Positions 61,647 through 64,000 of a stretch of 64,000 bases of DNA are shown here, piece after piece (within the stretch, counting starts at the first letter, position 1; the number at the start of each line of letters is the position of its first letter). Below the pieces are notes generated by a model that saw only the letters and a program-made list of their open reading frames with translations, did no database searches and was not told the DNA's origin. The stretch is taken from positions 80,130-144,129 of the forward strand of contig NZ_JAYWXI010000006.1 of assembly GCF_036016955.1 (NCBI RefSeq), read 5' to 3'. This DNA comes from JAYWXI01 sp036016955. GTDB taxonomy: Bacteria; Bacteroidota; Bacteroidia; Flavobacteriales; Weeksellaceae. The position numbers and the translations under genes were made by a program.

Positions 61647-62657
61647 CTACAAAGCTCGGAATTGTTTCAACATTCGAAGATCATTTTCGAAAAACATTCG
61701 GATGTCTCCCATTTGATAAAGCAGCATCACGATACGCTCAATCCCCATTCCGAAGGCATACCCCGAATATTTATCGGCATCAATCCCCACGTTTTTCAGA
61801 ACCGCAGGATCCACCATGCCACAGCCCATGATCTCCAACCAGCCCGTTCCTTTCGTAATCCGATAATCCGTCTCCGTATTCAGCCCCCAATACACATCAA
61901 CTTCCGCACTGGGTTCCGTAAACGGAAAATACGACGGCCGCATACGGATTTTAGACTTCCCGAACAGCTCGGTCGTAAAAAACTGTATCGTCTGTTTCAA
62001 ATCCGCAAAACTGACATTTTCGTCAATGTAAAGCCCTTCAATTTGATGAAAGATGCAATGCGATCGCGCCGATACCGCTTCGTTACGAAACACTCGCCCC
62101 GGCGAAAGAATCCGTATCGGAGGTTCATTTTGCTCCATATAGCGGGCCTGCACCGAAGACGTATGGGTGCGAAGCAAAATATCCGGATTTTGCTCAATGA
62201 AAAACGTATCCTGCATATCGCGCGCAGGATGATATTCCGGTAAATTAAGCGCCGTGAAATTGTGCCAGTCGTCCTCGATTTCCGGACCGTCCGCCACCGT
62301 AAACCCAATGGATTTAAAAATATCGACAATCTTATTTTTAACTAAATTGATGGGATGACGCCCCCCTAACTCCAAAGGCATCCCAGGGCGGGTAAGATCC
62401 TCCCTCTCGGCAAAAGTTTCCGTAGAAAATCCTGCCGACAGATCCTCCAACTTCGAAGCCACAGCTTGTTTTAAGGTATTAATTTTTTGACCGTAAGCCT
62501 TCTTCTGTTCATTTGGAACTTCTTTAAATGCAGCAAACAAATCGTTCAACACCCCCTTTTTGCCATTGTACCGAATGCGGAACTGCTCCAACTCGTCCTT
62601 ACTCCCAGCCGTAAATCCTTCTACCTCCGACAACAACTCGTCTATCTTTTCTAACAT
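61647..62657 (-). CDS. pheS: Phenylalanyl-tRNA synthetase, alpha subunit
   Basis: 336 residues. N-terminal coiled coil (LLSEVEGFTAGSKDELEQFR and on), class II motif 1 in GRRHPINL-like RHPINLVKN, motif 2 in FRNEAVSARSHCIFHQIEGLY (Arg and the conserved QxEG) and motif 3 FGMGIERIVML at the C-terminus. Charges tRNA-Phe with the beta subunit, which is not adjacent. Length matches bacterial PheS. Confidence 0.96.
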   Translation of the reverse strand: MLEKIDELLSEVEGFTAGSKDELEQFRIRYNGKKGVLNDLFAAFKEVPNEQKKAYGQKINTLKQAVASKLEDLSAGFSTETFAEREDLTRPGMPLELGGRHPINLVKNKIVDIFKSIGFTVADGPEIEDDWHNFTALNLPEYHPARDMQDTFFIEQNPDILLRTHTSSVQARYMEQNEPPIRILSPGRVFRNEAVSARSHCIFHQIEGLYIDENVSFADLKQTIQFFTTELFGKSKIRMRPSYFPFTEPSAEVDVYWGLNTETDYRITKGTGWLEIMGCGMVDPAVLKNVGIDADKYSGYAFGMGIERIVMLLYQMGDIRMFFENDLRMLKQFRAL

Positions 62658-62714
62658 GATTTTCTATTTTTCGTATGCCCCGCAAATTTACAATTTTCAA
62701 TCTACATCAAAAAA

Positions 62715-62746
62715 GGCTGAAGCACGAAAAATATCGTGCTTCAGCC
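62715..62746 (-). terminator. Terminator of the YceI gene
   Basis: 13-base stem GGCTGAAGCACGA / TCGTGCTTCAGCC and a T run on the minus strand, about 30 bases past the stop at 62777. Confidence 0.85.
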
Positions 62747-62776
62747 CCATCATTTATTAACACTTAAAACTAAATT

Positions 62777-63439
62777 TTATCCTCTTTTAAAAGCCTTCAC
62801 CAATATTTGAACGTTCATCTCTTTCGTAATCACTCCGTTTTGTAAAGGAGCCTGAAATTTAACCCCAAACGCCTCTCTATCCAAATTCTTAGGCTCGGTT
62901 GCGATACGCACCTGATCCTCCGAAACGCTCACGTTCGCATTAAAAGAAACCGGAAGAGTAATCCCCTTAATCGTCATGGAACCTTCCAATACCGTATTAT
63001 AATCGCCCCCTTCGCTAGGAAGCACTTTCGTAATCTGGTACGACGCCGTAGGAAAACGTTCTACCTCGAAAAAATCTTCATTTTTAAGATGAGACTCCAG
63101 TTTGGCCTTTTTATCCGGTTCCCTCTGAAGATCCACAGAAACCAAAGAAGCCATTGAAGCCACAAAACGACCACCAACCAAATGCCCATCTTTCACCGAC
63201 ACCTCTCCACTCTCGAACTTCAATTCTCCAAAATGGCTGGTATTCTCCGATTTAAACACCTTAAAACCTTTCCACTCGACCCGGCTGCCAAGCGTATCCA
63301 ATACATAACGCTCTCCCTCTGAAACCGCTTCAATCGGAAGCGTATCATCGGAAACAGGTTTATCCTTTCCGCAAGAAACACTCACCGATGCCAACCCAAA
63401 GGCAAAAGCCATAATCGAAAGTATAGATCTTATCCTCAT
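62777..63439 (-). CDS. YceI-family lipoprotein
   Basis: 220 residues with a lipoprotein signal (LASVSVSCG, lipid Cys near 23) and the YceI lipocalin-like barrel: YVLDTLGSRVEWKGFKVF, THFGELKF-like SHFGELKFESGEV, GRFVASMASLVSVDL, LKNEDFFEVERFPTASY and GSMTIKGITLPVSF. Family members bind isoprenoids in a hydrophobic pocket. Monocistronic. Confidence 0.92.
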   Translation of the reverse strand: MRIRSILSIMAFAFGLASVSVSCGKDKPVSDDTLPIEAVSEGERYVLDTLGSRVEWKGFKVFKSENTSHFGELKFESGEVSVKDGHLVGGRFVASMASLVSVDLQREPDKKAKLESHLKNEDFFEVERFPTASYQITKVLPSEGGDYNTVLEGSMTIKGITLPVSFNANVSVSEDQVRIATEPKNLDREAFGVKFQAPLQNGVITKEMNVQILVKAFKRG

Positions 63440-63600
63440 TCTTTTACTTAAGTTAATCTTCCGCTAAAGTAACAAATATTTTTAAAAAAAATCCGAATAT
63501 TTATACTTTTATCCCGAACCCCTTGCGCATGTCCTCATAGTTTTCTACATTTGGCTCGTTATGCTTTTGGGATCCAATCACATCCGAAAAAACGAAAAAA
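63440..63600. other. Intergenic region before repeat copy 2
   Basis: No gene seen. TACATTTG at 63546-63553 is a candidate promoter box reading into the repeat, in the same relation as TAAGTTTG before copy 1. Confidence 0.4.
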
Positions 63601-63978
63601 AACAACCGAAAAATTTGGTGGTTTCGGATAATCGTGTAAACACACACACACACACTTACGTCCCCTAAGTCCTTATAAAAGCGCGAAGGCACGCGTATCT
63701 TACAAAAAATTTTCGGAAAAACCAACGGCACTTTATTTTTTTGGAGCTTTGGTTTTGAGCGTTGTTTTGAGGAATCTGTTTTCTCAAAACAACGCTTTTT
63801 TGGTTTTTACCCTTGTGGTCGTTTTGGCCGTTATTCTTTTTCCGTTTTCGCGAAGTTCATTTTTAACGATAAACCCCAAGCTAAAAGCACTTCTTTATGA
63901 TCATAAGTTAAAGGTTAAGTGTATCGGTGCTTTTAGCCGCCGGAAGGCCACCCCATGGCTTTCCGGCTTTCTTGCGAA
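63601..63978 (+). repeat. Dispersed repeat with (AC)8 tract and hairpins, copy 2
   Basis: The same element as 45341-45737, in the same orientation, apart from a shorter dinucleotide run, (AC)8 at 63640-63655, and a few substitutions. The 14-base stem (63758-63771 with 63783-63796), the GCTAAAAGCAC hairpin and the GCCGGAAGGCCA hairpin are retained. The homology again ends at CTTGCGAA; the bases after it differ between copies. Confidence 0.8.
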
Positions 63979-64000
63979 ACTTTATCCGATTGAACGTCAA

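Overview
The window looks like chromosomal DNA of a member of the Bacteroidota, class Flavobacteriia, probably the Chryseobacterium/Riemerella side (Weeksellaceae). Evidence is the bacteroidete promoter form (TTTG or TTG, about 17-20 bases, then TAnnTTTG) before many genes, the lack of Shine-Dalgarno leaders, the exbB-exbD-exbD-tonB cluster, bacillithiol synthesis (bshB1), SLC45-type sugar transport and TonB-dependent receptors. The genus cannot be fixed from the sequence alone. Most of the window is housekeeping DNA with moderate GC, broken by AT-rich accessory patches.

Layout. 1-1.2 kb: start of a metal/cobalamin-binding lipoprotein, tRNA-Arg, a frameshifted lipoprotein gene, tRNA-His. 1.2-7.8 kb: bshB1, then a minus-strand energy-transduction cluster (exbB, two exbD, tonB, a small membrane protein, a PstS-like lipoprotein, a TPR protein). 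8-11 kb: leuS. 11-16.7 kb: a family 2 glycosyltransferase, a carboxypeptidase-like pseudogene with one in-frame stop, waaA, an NlpC/P60 protein, an O-methyltransferase and an OmpA lipoprotein. 16.8-27.3 kb: tilS, dsbD, a hydrolase, a DHH phosphoesterase, rpmH, an FtsE-like ATPase, a tRNA methyltransferase, a histidine kinase, riboflavin synthase, pdxA. 27.3-28.5 kb: AT-rich module of a Crp/Fnr regulator, a perfect CRP-type half-site pair, a 78-residue peptide with two symmetric CxxxC motifs and a small membrane protein. 28.6-32.9 kb: DUF177-rpmF, accB-accC, rocD. 32.9-37.8 kb: cell-surface glycan island of five transferase genes, one frameshifted in a homopolymer and one with a composition break inside the gene. 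37.8-45.2 kb: cupin, tRNA-Leu, MBL hydrolase, HD protein, thioesterase, Sua5, CCA transferase, dinB, alpha-amylase. 45.3-47.4 kb: a repeat with an (AC)17 tract before a mosaic surface protein. 47.4-48.5 kb: hxlR and a frameshifted nitroreductase. 48.5-57.1 kb: a probable sucrose-uptake locus (TonB receptor, SLC45 transporter, invertase-like hydrolase, fructokinase, second TonB receptor). 57.5-63.4 kb: ribB/ribA-like fusion, tRNA-Cys, a polytopic membrane protein, small membrane proteins, pheS, a YceI lipoprotein. 63.6-64 kb: a second copy of the repeat, with (AC)8.

The most interesting unexplained items are the 27.3-28.5 kb peptide module, where regulator, binding site and promoter spacing agree with one another, and the two copies of the (AC)n repeat, whose terminator-like hairpin carries a compensatory base-pair change. 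At least four genes are interrupted (lipoprotein, carboxypeptidase-like protein, group 1 glycosyltransferase, nitroreductase) and one lacks a standard start codon, which suggests gene decay, phase variation or uncorrected sequencing errors.
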